Positions 34,108 through 41,123 of a stretch of 64,000 bases of DNA are shown here, piece by piece; the stretch's first letter is position 1, and the number at the start of each line of letters is the position of its first letter. A program made the translations under genes and the position numbers. A model generated the notes under the pieces. The model made no database searches and was not told the origin of the DNA. It saw only the letters and a list, made by a program, of their open reading frames with translations. The stretch comes from an uncultured bacterium (GTDB lineage: Bacteria > Verrucomicrobiota > Lentisphaeria > Victivallales > UBA1829), in the NCBI GenBank assembly GCA_902778895.1, contig CACYZF010000001.1, positions 228,005-292,004 on the forward strand. Reading direction: 5' to 3'.

Positions 34108-34162
34108 ATCCTATATCCGTTTTCCGCATCCAATATCCCGACAACGAACTCCGCATCGCATC

Positions 34163-35245
34163 ATGGTCTGTCCTGCTCAAAAGAAAACGTCGCTTGATTT
34201 TTTTGCCGGAAGCGGACTTGTGTCTTTTGCTTTGGCGGATTACTTTACGACTGTCTGGGCAAATGATATTTGCAAGAAAAAAGCGGATGTTTTCAATGCA
34301 AATCATTCTGAGCGTCTTCTTTCGCTTGGTTCTATTGAAAATGTTTCGGGAACGGCTTTGCCGTCAGTCACCTTGTCATGGGGAAGTTTTCCCTGTCAGG
34401 ATTTATCCCTTGCCGGAAATATGAACGGGTTATATGGGGCGAGAAGCGGGCTTTTCTGGCAATGGATTCGAGTTATGGACGAACTTCCTGCAAAACCGCC
34501 GATTGCTGTAGCGGAGAACGTTGTCGGTCTCGTTTCTTCTGCGAATGGGGACAATTATCGACAGGTTCATCAAGCGCTTGTTAAACGAGGATACCATGTT
34601 GGTGCAATCATGCTTGATGCTGTTCATTGGCTTCCTCAATCCCGAAAAAGGATATTTGTTATCGCTGTTGATAAAAAGTATGACATCTCGTCTTTTTCCA
34701 GTAATGGTCCATTATGGTGTCATTCTCAGGCTATTCGTCGGATAGCGCCTACAGTGAATGATTGGGTATGGTGGAAACTTCCATTCCCGCCTATGAAATC
34801 TTCGAAATTGGAATCAATCGTTGATTTTGACGCTCCCTGTGATTCGGATGAAAAAAGGGACTATCTGCTGTCTTTGATTCCCGAAAAACACATAAAGGCG
34901 GTACATCTGGCCGCTCAAAACGGACGGCATGTTTTTCCGGCATATAAGCGTACAAGATATGGTAAACAGGTCTTGGAGCTTCGTTTTGATGGGATAGCTG
35001 GTTGCCTTAGAACTCCGGAAGGGGGAAGCAGCCGGCAAATTCTTGTAATTACTGAAAACGGCAAAGTTAAAACCCGATTGTTGACTGTTCGTGAAACAGC
35101 GAGACTTATGGGGGCTCCAGATGATTATAAACTGCCCGGTTCTTATAATGATGGTTATAAAGCTATGGGAGATGCCGTAGCTGTTCCTGTAGTTCATTTT
35201 TTGGCAGAGAATCTGCTTTCTCCAATAGCATCCCAAATATACTAA
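34163..35245 (+). CDS. DNA (cytosine-5) methyltransferase
   Basis: The 360-residue protein is a type II C5 methyltransferase. Motif I is LDFFAGSGLVSFAL, motif IV is SFPCQDLSLAG with nucleophile Cys78, motif VI is ENVVGL, motif VIII is QSRKRIFVIAV, and motif X includes GDAVAVPVV. I start it at the ATG at 34163, five codons before motif I; no strong ribosome binding site is seen and the frame is open further upstream, but that part reads as non-coding and overlaps the sigma54 promoter. It protects host DNA against the nuclease encoded next to it. AT-rich compared with the chromosome. The recognition sequence cannot be predicted here. Confidence 0.92.
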   Translation: MVCPAQKKTSLDFFAGSGLVSFALADYFTTVWANDICKKKADVFNANHSERLLSLGSIENVSGTALPSVTLSWGSFPCQDLSLAGNMNGLYGARSGLFWQWIRVMDELPAKPPIAVAENVVGLVSSANGDNYRQVHQALVKRGYHVGAIMLDAVHWLPQSRKRIFVIAVDKKYDISSFSSNGPLWCHSQAIRRIAPTVNDWVWWKLPFPPMKSSKLESIVDFDAPCDSDEKRDYLLSLIPEKHIKAVHLAAQNGRHVFPAYKRTRYGKQVLELRFDGIAGCLRTPEGGSSRQILVITENGKVKTRLLTVRETARLMGAPDDYKLPGSYNDGYKAMGDAVAVPVVHFLAENLLSPIASQIY

Positions 35246-35263
35246 CCAAAAACTGGTGAGAAC

Positions 35264-36184
35264 ATGATTGAGGAAAAGCTTTTGTCGTTCGCAAAAGAGA
35301 ATAACATGAAAGGGAAAGGTGCTCTTTGCGTTGCTCTTGTAATAACACGGCAGGCAATTAATGCCGGTTTGCCGTTGGATGCAAACACGCTTTTGACGGA
35401 AAATCACGGTCAAGTAAAGTTGCTGGGGAAATCCTATGTCCAAAGTATTCTGAAAGACCACGGCATAGAAAGAGTTCTTGCAGAAGAAGGCGGACGCACC
35501 AGTCGAGGCAGCGTTGGCAACATGCAACGCTATGTTCAGTTCCTGAATGAGCTGAATCCTTCCCAATCAGAACTGAAAGAGATTGAAAGATGGTGGGTAG
35601 ACCGTGTTCGCGCCTTTTTTGCAGGGAAGCCAATGGTTTTTCATTTTGATGCCGCTAAATCCATGCGTTCTGCTATTAGGGATTTAATTGCGCAGGCAGA
35701 AAGAAGACAGTCCGAAATAAGTGGAGCAACTGTTGTTGGAACTGTTCTTCAGCATTTAGTCGGAGCAAAACTATCTCTCATTTTGCCTGAACGACCTGTG
35801 ATGCATGGAGCATCTGTTGCGGATGAAGTGTCCGGTCGGGATGGGGATTTCATTTTTGAGGATGTTGCTATTCATGTTACATCTGCGCCATCAGAGGCAT
35901 TGATCCGCAAATGTATGCGCAATTTGGAAAGTGCGATAAAACCTATTATCATCACGACATATCGAAAGGTCCCCGTTGCGGAAGGTCTTGCTGAATCGCA
36001 AGGAATTGCAGACAGGCTTGACGTGTTTGATGTCGAACAGTTTATTGCCGGCAATATTTATGAACTTGGCAAATTCGCTGTCTCGGGACGAAGAACAACT
36101 GCGAAACAAATTGTAGATGCATATAATCAAATCATTGATGAGTGTGAAACGGATCCGTCCTTGAAAGTTGATTTTGCGAAATAA
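35264..36184 (+). CDS. DUF4928-family protein, probable type II restriction endonuclease
   Basis: The 306-residue protein resembles the DUF4928 family, which is repeatedly found beside C5 methyltransferases and Vsr. A nuclease-type core may be the segment GRDGDFIFEDVAIHVTSAP, where Asp and Glu could bind metal, but the lysine of a normal PD-(D/E)xK is replaced by His in this reading. It begins 18 bases after the methyltransferase. The restriction role is inferred from context and family, not from a full catalytic motif. Confidence 0.75.
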   Translation: MIEEKLLSFAKENNMKGKGALCVALVITRQAINAGLPLDANTLLTENHGQVKLLGKSYVQSILKDHGIERVLAEEGGRTSRGSVGNMQRYVQFLNELNPSQSELKEIERWWVDRVRAFFAGKPMVFHFDAAKSMRSAIRDLIAQAERRQSEISGATVVGTVLQHLVGAKLSLILPERPVMHGASVADEVSGRDGDFIFEDVAIHVTSAPSEALIRKCMRNLESAIKPIIITTYRKVPVAEGLAESQGIADRLDVFDVEQFIAGNIYELGKFAVSGRRTTAKQIVDAYNQIIDECETDPSLKVDFAK

Positions 36185-36225
36185 GAAGACTTATCTCTGC
36201 ATATCTGAGTAGAAGGTGATTATAC

Positions 36226-36645
36226 ATGGACTGCTATGATAAATCGACACGAAGCAGAGTAATGAGAAGCGTCCACGGAAAGAATACGTCTCCGGAAATA
36301 TATGTTCGTAGAATGTTTTTTAAGGCGGGTTTCCGCTATCGGTTACATAATGCAAAGCTTCCGGGAAAACCGGATATTATATTTCCGAAATACAAAACGG
36401 TCATTTTTGTAAACGGTTGTTTTTGGCATCAGCATCCCGGATGTAAACGTGCGACAATTCCCTCAAGCAATCGGGAGTATTGGGATAAAAAGCTCCGGCG
36501 AAATGTTGAACGTGATGCGAATGAAATACATCTGCTCAAAAAGGCCGGATGGAGGGTTTTTGTTATTTGGGAATGTGAGATTCAGACTAAGACCAATTAT
36601 TATATAAAAAAACTAAACCAGGAGAGCATAAGCAATGAAAGATGA
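36226..36645 (+). CDS. vsr: Very short patch repair endonuclease
   Basis: Vsr nicks T:G mismatches that arise when 5-methylcytosine deaminates. The 139-residue protein shows the family start (MDCYDKSTRSRVMRSVHGKNTSPE is the region), the LPGKPDIIFPKYKTVIFVNG core with the catalytic Asp, the zinc-binding CFWHQHPGCK, and WECEIQ near the end. Its presence behind a C5 methyltransferase is typical. Third gene of the island, 41 bases after the nuclease gene. Confidence 0.95.
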   Translation: MDCYDKSTRSRVMRSVHGKNTSPEIYVRRMFFKAGFRYRLHNAKLPGKPDIIFPKYKTVIFVNGCFWHQHPGCKRATIPSSNREYWDKKLRRNVERDANEIHLLKKAGWRVFVIWECEIQTKTNYYIKKLNQESISNER

Positions 36646-36700
36646 TGAAGCATTGGTGCAAGGTGTTTTGTTTGAGGATAATTATCTAGTATTGATCTAG
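36635..36700 (+). pseudogene. 21-codon ORF, possible remnant of a deleted island gene
   Basis: An ATG at 36635 with a strong AGGAGAG site ten bases upstream opens a frame that overlaps the vsr end and stops at 36700 after MKDDEALVQGVLFEDNYLVL-Ile. The strong start signals and the tight overlap suggest the start of a former operon gene that was cut short, though a small functional peptide cannot be excluded. Confidence 0.4.
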
Positions 36701-36711
36701 ACGAGGGCATT

Positions 36712-37503
36712 ATGTCAAATATTAGACCATTATCCATGAATGAAATGGAAACAATTGCTCGTTTTTGTGGCGAAATAAATACTGGAGCTGAAATAAAACG
36801 ACTTTTGGAATTGGCAAAATTGCTGGATGTTGATCCCAATAATACTAAATGGAAGCGACTCTACAATTCATTTGTTTCATTTCAAAATAGGCATCAATCA
36901 TCGAATAACATTATTAACTATCTTAGATTTGCCTTGGATCCTGTTCGCTATACAAACAATTATGATTATTTTTTGGAACGAGTTGCGGAAATTAACAGAA
37001 CACTTGCATTTATTGGTTTAGAATTTCGCGAAGATGGAAAAATGCATCGAATTAATAAAGCTAACACATTAACGGATGCAATGCTTCGAGCACAAAGATT
37101 GCGAAATCAATTGGAGCAAAGAAAAGTCCATCCCGACATTTTGATGTTTGCAAAGAGTGAGATCGCCACGGACAATTTTTTCCATACGGTACTTGAAGCC
37201 ATGAAAAGCGTGACCTCAAAAATCCAGGCTTTGACCGGAATTCGTGCAGATGGTGCTGATTTGATTAATTCAACATTAGTTGGAAGAAACCGTTGTCTCG
37301 CAATAAACCCGTTAAAATCTATTTCAGACGAGAGTGAACAGAAGGGATTTGCAAATCTTTTGTTGGGGTTATATGGTACTTTTCGTAATCCAACAGCTCA
37401 TGAACCTAAAATTCAATGGCATCTTTCAGAGGCAGATGCTCTTGACGTCCTTTCCATGATTTCATACGTCCATCGCAAGCTTGATCAGGCATATCGAATA
37501 TAA
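36712..37503 (+). CDS. TIGR02391/Ymh-family protein
   Basis: The 263-residue protein ends in the conserved Ymh-type domain: TLVGRNRCLAINPL, KGFANLLLGLYGTFRNP, and AHEPKIQW followed by a helix with DVLSMISYVHRKLD. This domain is found near restriction systems and in prophages, and is suspected to act in defence, but its biochemistry is unknown. The N-terminal 120 residues are helical and not recognised. Last gene of the AT-rich island, probably co-transcribed with vsr. Confidence 0.78.
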   Translation: MSNIRPLSMNEMETIARFCGEINTGAEIKRLLELAKLLDVDPNNTKWKRLYNSFVSFQNRHQSSNNIINYLRFALDPVRYTNNYDYFLERVAEINRTLAFIGLEFREDGKMHRINKANTLTDAMLRAQRLRNQLEQRKVHPDILMFAKSEIATDNFFHTVLEAMKSVTSKIQALTGIRADGADLINSTLVGRNRCLAINPLKSISDESEQKGFANLLLGLYGTFRNPTAHEPKIQWHLSEADALDVLSMISYVHRKLDQAYRI

Positions 37504-37579
37504 ACTGCTTTTGATCTTTTTCCGGTATGCGGTTTGCACTGGCAATGCGAAAAAAATAAAAAAAAGATGAGAAGGGCGG

Positions 37580-37608
37580 TTGACTTTTGCAGGAAACGGG
37601 TGTATAGT
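37580..37608 (+). promoter_or_regulatory. Promoter of the phenylalanine-biosynthesis gene
   Basis: TTGACT (37580-37585), 17 bases, TATAGT (37603-37608). The expected start of transcription, about 37615, is only a few bases before the leader-peptide ATG. Confidence 0.82.
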
Positions 37609-37617
37609 ATTCGCACT

Positions 37618-37683
37618 ATGAAAACGATCAACGTGAACAGCAGCATCCGATTTTACGGCTTCTTCTGGCGATTTACCGCCTGA
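37618..37683 (+). CDS. Phe-rich leader peptide of the attenuator
   Basis: A 21-residue ORF ending in RFYGFFWRFTA and TGA. Four of eight residues between 12 and 19 are Phe (codons TTT, TTC, TTC, TTT), with one Tyr and one Trp. This is the composition of pheA/pheM-type leader peptides, in which ribosome stalling at Phe codons reports the level of charged tRNA-Phe. The ATG is so close to the predicted transcription start that the leader mRNA may be leaderless; no ribosome binding site fits in between. The overlap of the Phe codons with arm 1 of the attenuator supports that it is translated. Confidence 0.8.
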   Translation: MKTINVNSSIRFYGFFWRFTA

Positions 37684-37765
37684 CGAAGCCCGTTTGCACG
37701 TGTACACACGAAAGTCATGACAACAGACGGGTTCGGCCCAGCAAAGGCCCGACCCGTTTTCTTTT
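37657..37765 (+). promoter_or_regulatory. Transcription attenuator with alternative hairpins 1:2, 2:3 and 3:4
   Basis: Arm 1:2 pairs GGCTTC (37657-37662) with GAAGCC (37685-37690) around an inner GGCG/CGCC stem and covers the leader stop codon. Arm 2:3, the antiterminator, pairs AGCCCGTTTG (37687-37696) with CAGACGGGTT (37724-37733), allowing two G-U pairs. Arm 3:4, the terminator, pairs ACGGGTTCGGCC (37727-37738) with GGCCCGACCCGT (37746-37757), with one bulge, and is followed by TTTCTTTT. The 2:3 and 3:4 pairings exclude each other, as in enteric pheA and trp attenuators. Confidence 0.85.
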
Positions 37766-37866
37766 CCAAGCACGCACAGCCGCATCCGGGCCCCGAACCC
37801 GAATGCGGTTTTCTTTTTTTCGACGACTTCACGAACAATTCAAATACCAAACCCAAAGGACATCCC

Positions 37867-39720
37867 ATGAACCAGACAGAACAGCCGATCAAATCGCCCG
37901 AACAGCTCGCGTCCGAACTCGCGCCGAACGCGGACATCGTGGAGCACATCAACCGGAACCGCGCGGAACTGCGGAAGATCTTCGACCGGACGGACAAGCG
38001 CCTGGTCGTCATCGCCGGGCCGTGCTCGATCCACAACGTGCCCGCCGCGCTGGAATACGCGGAGAAGCTGGCGAGGCTCTCGGAACGCGTCTCCGACGAG
38101 GTCAAGATCGTGATGCGGTGCTATTTCGAGAAACCGCGCACCACGCTCGGCTGGAAGGGGCTGGTGTACGACCCCGATCTGGACGGCGGCAGCGACATCG
38201 CGCGCGGTCTGGAACTCGCCCGCAAGCTCCTGCTCGACGTGTCGGCGTACGGGCTCGGCACCGCCACGGAACTGCTCGACCCGGCGATCGCGAACTACCT
38301 TTCCGAGCTCGTTTCGTGGGCGGGGATCGGTGCGCGCACCACGGAGTCCCAGACGCACCGCCAGCTCGCGAGCTCGCTCGACATGCCCGTCGGGTTCAAG
38401 AACAGCACCGACGGCAACCTGCAGATCGCAGTTGACGCCATCTGCGCCGCCCGCGCTCCGCACAGTTACATCGGCATCATGCACGACGGCCGCAGCGGCA
38501 TCATCCGCAGCGAGGGCAATCCGTACTGCCACCTGGTCCTGCGCGGGGGCATCTCCGGCGAAAACTACTATGCCGCGTGCATCGACGCCGCGCTCCGCAA
38601 GCTCGAAAACGCCGGCATCCCGCGTACGCTCACGGTCGATTGCAGCCACGGCAATTCGCGGCGCGACCCGGCCCGCCAGCACATTGTCTTCGAGGATGTC
38701 CTGGCGCAGAAGCTCGCCGGAAACGACGGCATCGCGGGCCTGATGCTCGAAAGCTGTCTGCTGCCCGGCAAGCAGAACCTGATGCCCGGCGTGACGCCCG
38801 ATCCGCGCATCTCCGTCACGGACGCCTGCATCGGGTTCGAGGAGACCGAACGCCTGATCCTGAACGCCGCGGAACGCCTGCGCCACGGCACGCCGCACTC
38901 CATCTCCACCTCCAAGCCGCGCGTGGCGTACCTCGGCCCCGCCGGGACTTTCACGCACGAGGCCGCGCGCAAAGTCTTCGCCGAGACCGCCGAATATCGT
39001 CCGTGCTCCGGCATCCAGAATGTTTTCGCTGCGGTCGAGACCGGCGAGTGCGAATACGGCTGCGTGCCGGTCGAGAACACCACCGAGGGCGTCGTGATCG
39101 GCACCCTGGATGTGCTCGCGGAGACCACGCTTAAGATATACGCCGAGACGTCCATGAACATCCACCACTGCCTCATGGCGTCCGTGCCGAAGGAGAAGAT
39201 CGGCGTCATCTACAGCCACGTGCAGTCGCTCGGCCAGTGCCGGAAGTACCTCGAACGCAATTTCCCGGACGTGGAGACCGTCGGCGTGGGCTCCAACGCG
39301 CGCGCCGCCGAGTTCGCCGCCCTCAGCCCGAACGCCGCCGTGATCGGCGGGGAGAACATCGCCGCGCAGTACCACCTGAACGTGCTCGACCGTTCCATCC
39401 AGGACACCCCGGACAACCGCACGCGCTTCCTGATCCTCTCCCGCGCGGAAAACACGTTGATGCCGCACGCGAAATGCTGCATCTGCTTCACCGCGCGCGA
39501 ACGCTTCGGCGCGCTGCACGACTGCCTGGAGCCGTTCAAGAACGCGGGCGTCACGCTCACCATGATCGAGAGCCGTCCCTCCGGTTCCGGCTGCTGGCAT
39601 TACCGGTTCTTCGTCGACATCGAGGGCGCGTCCAACGCCCCGCGCGTGTCCGCCGCGCTCGCTGGGTTGAAGCCCCTCACCGAAGAGCTCAAGCTCCTCG
39701 GCAGCTACCCCGTGCTGTAA
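37867..39720 (+). CDS. Bifunctional DAHP synthase - prephenate dehydratase (with ACT domain)
   Basis: The 617-residue protein fuses the first step of aromatic amino acid synthesis to a late step of phenylalanine synthesis. Residues 1 to about 345 are a class I (AroFGH-type) DAHP synthase with AGPCSIHN, YFEKPRTTLGWKGL, GIGARTTESQTHRQ and DCSHGNS. From Arg352 (RVAYLGPAGTFTHEAA) a prephenate dehydratase domain follows with the catalytic TRF motif at Thr519, then an ACT domain (about 534-617) with an ESRPS motif that binds Phe in PheA proteins. No chorismate mutase domain is visible. The ATG at 37867 has AAAGGA six bases upstream. Expression is controlled by the Phe-leader attenuator. Confidence 0.93.
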   Translation: MNQTEQPIKSPEQLASELAPNADIVEHINRNRAELRKIFDRTDKRLVVIAGPCSIHNVPAALEYAEKLARLSERVSDEVKIVMRCYFEKPRTTLGWKGLVYDPDLDGGSDIARGLELARKLLLDVSAYGLGTATELLDPAIANYLSELVSWAGIGARTTESQTHRQLASSLDMPVGFKNSTDGNLQIAVDAICAARAPHSYIGIMHDGRSGIIRSEGNPYCHLVLRGGISGENYYAACIDAALRKLENAGIPRTLTVDCSHGNSRRDPARQHIVFEDVLAQKLAGNDGIAGLMLESCLLPGKQNLMPGVTPDPRISVTDACIGFEETERLILNAAERLRHGTPHSISTSKPRVAYLGPAGTFTHEAARKVFAETAEYRPCSGIQNVFAAVETGECEYGCVPVENTTEGVVIGTLDVLAETTLKIYAETSMNIHHCLMASVPKEKIGVIYSHVQSLGQCRKYLERNFPDVETVGVGSNARAAEFAALSPNAAVIGGENIAAQYHLNVLDRSIQDTPDNRTRFLILSRAENTLMPHAKCCICFTARERFGALHDCLEPFKNAGVTLTMIESRPSGSGCWHYRFFVDIEGASNAPRVSAALAGLKPLTEELKLLGSYPVL

Positions 39721-39741
39721 GTCCTTTTACACGCTTTTCAC

Positions 39742-39784
39742 AAGAAGCTCTCCTGCGTGAAGGTGCAAGGGAGCTTCTTTTTTT
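39742..39784 (+). terminator. Intrinsic terminator after the DAHP synthase fusion gene
   Basis: AAGAAGCTC-TCC and GGGAGCTTCTT form an 11-bp stem with a 15-base loop, followed by seven T. It begins 22 bases after the stop. Confidence 0.88.
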
Positions 39785-39932
39785 GGGGGAGCGAATCAAC
39801 AGGAGGTAATAAATCTTTGGAAGAGGATTGAAAAAAGTACTCCCAAAAAAGTTTTACAATGGCCCTTGATTTTATTAAAAAGAATGCTATATCACTTCAA
39901 AATACAAGCACTTTTAGCATTAGGAGAGAGAA

Positions 39933-40034
39933 ATGAAAACACAATGCCCGTACTGCAAACAACACTATGAGGTTAAAGATAGCTATCTTGGTTCAAACGC
40001 TTCATGTGAGATATGTAAAAGGATTTTATTGTAA
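39933..40034 (+). CDS. 33-residue zinc-ribbon-like protein
   Basis: A short ORF with a strong AGGAGAG site encodes a protein with two Cys pairs, CPYC at residues 5-8 and CEIC at 25-28, spaced as in a minimal zinc ribbon. The pattern QCPYCKQHYEVKDSYLGSNA resembles the zinc-ribbon N-termini common in larger proteins of Lentisphaerota and Fibrobacterota, so it may be a stand-alone ribbon or a gene fragment. The region is AT-rich. Function unknown. Confidence 0.55.
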   Translation: MKTQCPYCKQHYEVKDSYLGSNASCEICKRILL

Positions 40035-40076
40035 AATAAATGCCCAAACTTGCTAATATGTCAGAAGGAACGGAAG

Positions 40077-40226
40077 ATGCAAAAAACAAGAAACAGTTTT
40101 TATTTTGGTGCGATTATCAAAAACATCAAGGGACTATGCATTATCGGTGTAGCTGTTTTAGCACTTATCTTGATTGCGATTTTGGCATCTATTCCAACTA
40201 AAAACTTATCCCTAAATAGAGCTTGA
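40077..40226 (+). pseudogene. Small membrane ORF interrupted near its end by an IS element
   Basis: A 49-codon ORF with AAGGAA upstream encodes a single transmembrane segment (LCIIGVAVLALILIAILASI). Its last codons lie inside the left end of the IS element. Removing the element and one TA copy joins AAC-TTA to CGT-TCT-TAG, giving a 46-codon original ending KNLRS. The insertion therefore changed only the last residues. It may pair with the zinc-ribbon ORF 42 bases upstream. Confidence 0.45.
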
Positions 40227-40278
40227 ATTTCTCAAAAATGATGCTGTATTATCTGCATCCAACCAACAGGAGGCGGAC

Positions 40279-40761
40279 ATGGCGCACAAATCTTGGGAAA
40301 TCACCGATGAATTCTGGTCGAAAGTAGAACCTCTGATTCCTAAACCGAAGCGGGATCCGAACAAATCATATCAGAGAAAACGCGGCGCAGGGCGAAAACC
40401 AATGGAGATGCGCAAAGCTTTTGAGGCAATTGTCTTTGTTCTCCGTACAGGAATCCAGTGGAAAGCTCTTCCGAAAGAATACGGCAGTTCCAGCAGCGTT
40501 CATCGGTACTTTCAGAAATGGGCGAAGGCAGGATTGTTCGAGAAGCTTTGGAAGAAGGGGCTGGCTGAATATGATGAGATGGAAGGGATTGCGTGGCGGT
40601 GGCAAAGCATCGACGGATGTATGACAAAGGCTCCGACAGCTCAGGAATCCGTGGGACATAACCCCACGGATCGGGGAAAAAAATGGAAGCAAACGTCACA
40701 TTCTGGTCGACGAGCATGGTGTCCCGTTGTCGATCGTCGTGACCGGAGCAAACAGGCATGA
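40279..40761 (+). CDS. IS5-family transposase, first reading frame
   Basis: The 160-residue frame carries the DUF4096-type N-terminal domain (WEITDEFWSKVEPLIP, GIQWKALPKEYG) and the first catalytic Asp in QSIDGCMTKAP. Family similarity ends at DRGKK, which lies at a run of seven A (40677-40683); beyond that point the sequence is out of frame and ends in a non-homologous tail. The second part of the enzyme continues in the +1 frame. AGGAGG lies just before the ATG. Confidence 0.88.
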   Translation: MAHKSWEITDEFWSKVEPLIPKPKRDPNKSYQRKRGAGRKPMEMRKAFEAIVFVLRTGIQWKALPKEYGSSSSVHRYFQKWAKAGLFEKLWKKGLAEYDEMEGIAWRWQSIDGCMTKAPTAQESVGHNPTDRGKKWKQTSHSGRRAWCPVVDRRDRSKQA

Positions 40762-41098
40762 TGTCACGCAGGTCGAAGCCGTTCTGAAAAGCCGGGTGCG
40801 GAAGCCCCGCGGAAAAACAAAGCAGAACCTTTGCGCTGATGCCGGGTATCAGGGGAAAGAATCCGAGAAAACGATGAAAATGTATCGTTACACGCCTCAC
40901 GTTCGTCCGCGGGGTGAAGAGAAGAAGGCGATCAAGGAAGGATACAAAGCACGAAGATGGGTTGTTGAGGTGGCTCATTCCTGGTTCAACCGGTTCAGAA
41001 AACTGCTCGTCCGGTTCGAGAAAACGACATCGTCCTACTTGGCGCTTCTTCAACTGGCGGCAAGCATTATCATTTTAAGAAAGATTGCTTCTATTTAG
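40727..41098 (+). CDS. IS5-family transposase, second reading frame
   Basis: This frame holds the rest of the DDE domain: the second Asp in LCADAGYQGKE and the Glu in WVVEVAHSWFNRFR, ending close to the right inverted repeat. Homology actually begins upstream, from the A7 run, with GSKRHILVDEHGVPL in this frame, so the TTG at 40727 is not a natural start. A full enzyme requires a +1 frame change at the A7 run, by frameshifting or transcript slippage; otherwise the copy is dead. Confidence 0.82.
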   Translation: MSIVVTGANRHDVTQVEAVLKSRVRKPRGKTKQNLCADAGYQGKESEKTMKMYRYTPHVRPRGEEKKAIKEGYKARRWVVEVAHSWFNRFRKLLVRFEKTTSSYLALLQLAASIIILRKIASI

Positions 41099-41123
41099 GG
41101 ATACGTTCTTAGAATCTAGCCGT

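Larger units (their letters stand above)
40209..41101 (+). mobile_element. IS5-family insertion sequence, 893 bp
   Basis: The ends carry a 12-base inverted repeat, TCCCTAAATAGA (left) and TCTATTTAGGGA (right), flanked on both sides by TA (40207-40208 and 41102-41103) as the likely target duplication. Inside is one transposase in two frames. Length and layout fit the IS427/IS1031-like groups of the IS5 family; subgroup is not certain. Confidence 0.85.

Noticed and set aside
33926..34162. N-terminal extension of the C5 methyltransferase
   Set aside because: The frame is open but begins within the sigma54 promoter of the divergent operon, precedes the methyltransferase promoter, and adds no conserved residues.
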